Assembly (NCBI GenBank): GCA_002495025.1
Contig: DADP01000039.1
Span: forward strand, 1-14,552
From: Desulfurococcaceae archaeon UBA285
Lineage (GTDB): Archaea > Thermoproteota > Thermoprotei_A > Sulfolobales > Desulfurococcaceae
Length of the DNA: 14,552 nucleotides
Direction: 5' to 3'
Of this stretch, positions 13,490-14,552 are shown in pieces. The number at the start of each line of letters is the position of its first letter. The stretch's first letter is position 1. The notes beneath the pieces are model-generated. The model had not been told where the DNA came from and did no database searches. It saw only the letters and a program-made list of their open reading frames with translations. The translations under genes were made by a program, and so were the position numbers.

Positions 13490-14524
13490 CTAGTAGAAGT
13501 GTTTTTCTACATACCTCCCTTTTATTGGTATTACTTCTCCACACCTAGGACACTTGTATCTACCACTACTACTATCTAGTTTGAAGTCTAATACTCTATA
13601 CCCACTCCTATAGATCAGTGTTTTACCACACCTCGGGCACTTTGTAGACTCGTAGTCGGGATTCCAGGTATTCCCTACATACACGTATTTCAATCCCTGT
13701 TGCAAAGCGTATTCTCTAATCTCTAGTAGTTTACTAATTGGTGTTGGCGGCTCTCTCCACCTGTGTGCAGGGTGGTAGCGGTTTACGTGTAGGGGGGCCT
13801 CCAGCCCCAGGTAGTCTAGGTGTTTACTTATAATCCACTCATAACACTCTTTGAAGTCATTGGTGTTTGTTACTACTAGGTATACTATTTCAACATGTGC
13901 ACCGTGATCTAGTGCTATCCTCGCATTTCTAAATACTACTTCATGGTCTACTCCGACAAGAGCCCTCTTCATTTGTGGACAGCCTTTTATATCAGCTGAG
14001 AAACCATCTACACCTGCATCGAGAACAGTCTTCAAAGACTTAACTGTAAAATACATGTTTGTAACCATCATTGAATACAATCCGTGTTTAACAGCTATTT
14101 CAGTAGCATCCACGACGTAGTCTAGATTAGTCAATGGCTCATTGAAACTAGCTGATAACCCCTCATCACCTTTTAAAACAGCTAGTTCTACGAGTTTCTC
14201 TGGTGGAATATATTCCTCGCTACCACTTGGTTTAACAAAGCTTAAATGGTCGTTTTGACACCATGGACAATAGAAGTTACAGCCATAATTACTATAGGTT
14301 AGTGCGGTTGAACCAGGCCAGTAGTGATACAGTGGTTTTATCTCTATAGGCCTACTCTCAATAGCACTTAGTCTACCATAACCCCTATGATACAAAACAC
14401 CACTAGTGTTAACATAGTTACCACAAACACCCGTGACACCATTAGGGAGAACACACTTTCTCTCACACACTAAACACCTAGTTCTAGAATCACCTATAGA
14501 CTCGTAGAAACGAGATATCTTCAA
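13490..14524 (-). CDS. Radical SAM enzyme of the AmmeMemoRadiSam (PflA-like) family
   Basis: A 344-residue protein related to pyruvate formate-lyase activating enzymes and to the radical SAM partner of the AMMECR1/Memo group, whose substrate is unknown. An N-terminal cysteine set (Cys17, 20, 24, 34; CLVCERKC, GVCGNY) precedes PIEIKPLYHYWPGS and the cluster motif CNFYCPWC (Cys82, 86, 89), which binds the SAM-ligating [4Fe-4S]. Further barrel motifs include SASFNEPL and VTNMYFT. The C terminus has two CPRCG knuckles around a GYRVLDF segment, a likely zinc ribbon. The start is TTG at 14524: an in-frame TAG lies a few codons upstream and there is no other early start. No clear ribosome-binding site is seen. 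The AMMECR1 and Memo partners are not in the window. The stop is nine bases from the tRNA-Leu 3' end, in convergent orientation. Confidence 0.88.
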   Translation of the reverse strand: MKISRFYESIGDSRTRCLVCERKCVLPNGVTGVCGNYVNTSGVLYHRGYGRLSAIESRPIEIKPLYHYWPGSTALTYSNYGCNFYCPWCQNDHLSFVKPSGSEEYIPPEKLVELAVLKGDEGLSASFNEPLTNLDYVVDATEIAVKHGLYSMMVTNMYFTVKSLKTVLDAGVDGFSADIKGCPQMKRALVGVDHEVVFRNARIALDHGAHVEIVYLVVTNTNDFKECYEWIISKHLDYLGLEAPLHVNRYHPAHRWREPPTPISKLLEIREYALQQGLKYVYVGNTWNPDYESTKCPRCGKTLIYRSGYRVLDFKLDSSSGRYKCPRCGEVIPIKGRYVEKHFY

Positions 14525-14552
14525 ACAAGCCGTTTGTCCCTAGAGGGTCATT

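Noticed and set aside
13359..13544. Open frame of 61 codons on the - strand over tRNA-Leu
   Set aside because: It is made of tRNA sequence and the end of the radical SAM gene read in another frame.
1..14552. CRISPR array, insertion sequence, integrase site or replication origin
   Set aside because: No spaced direct repeats, terminal inverted repeats, transposase motifs or origin-type repeats were seen. The replication genes alone do not show an origin.

Overview
The window reads as a stretch of chromosome from a hyperthermophilic crenarchaeon (Thermoproteota). A Desulfurococcales-like lineage is my best guess, with no species call. The evidence is archaeal-only information-processing genes (aIF2-alpha, Nop10, Csl4, RNA polymerase subunit L, TFS, PCNA, PriS, Gins15, Dph2), archaeal TATA boxes, GGTG/GAGGTG ribosome-binding sites, frequent TTG starts, a tRNA-Leu with an anticodon-loop intron, and A+T-rich coding DNA (roughly 60% A+T by eye). 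Coding density is very high: no gene-free stretch exceeds about 120 bases, and there is no CRISPR, insertion sequence or obvious transferred DNA.

Left part, + strand (1-2754): the 3' end of an energy-converting group 4 [NiFe] hydrogenase operon. It has a large subunit fused to a NuoC-like domain (HycE type, cut by the left edge), a two-cluster ferredoxin subunit (HycF type), a small subunit (HycG type) and a 98-residue protein I do not recognise, in the slot held by hycH in the E. coli hyc order. The genes overlap by 4-17 bases. The membrane subunits are not in view and presumably lie to the left.

Middle, 2759-6298: a small three-helix membrane protein on the - strand, then divergently a large polytopic protein that looks like a diverged STT3/AglB oligosaccharyltransferase. 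Thirteen bases on come aIF2-alpha and nop10, which overlap in an ATGA, and then tRNA-Asp(GTC).

Right part, - strand (13255 down to 6372): an almost gapless run of eleven genes: uL16 (rpl10e), dph2, a METTL5-like RNA adenine methyltransferase, csl4, a DUF2067-like gene, rpo11 (rpoL), an unrecognised 125-residue gene, tfs, pcna, priS and gins15. It joins translation, diphthamide formation, rRNA modification, RNA decay, transcription and replication in one apparent superoperon. A second, nearly leaderless promoter appears to sit before pcna. To the right are an intron-bearing tRNA-Leu(CAA) on the + strand and, on the - strand, a radical SAM gene of the AmmeMemoRadiSam type.

I do not see a clearly new multi-gene system. 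The best candidates for new biology are the hydrogenase-linked 98-residue protein, the 125-residue gene between rpo11 and tfs, the STT3-like protein with altered catalytic-site residues beside the aIF2-alpha operon, and a primase whose usual SLHGK motif reads SLNMK.
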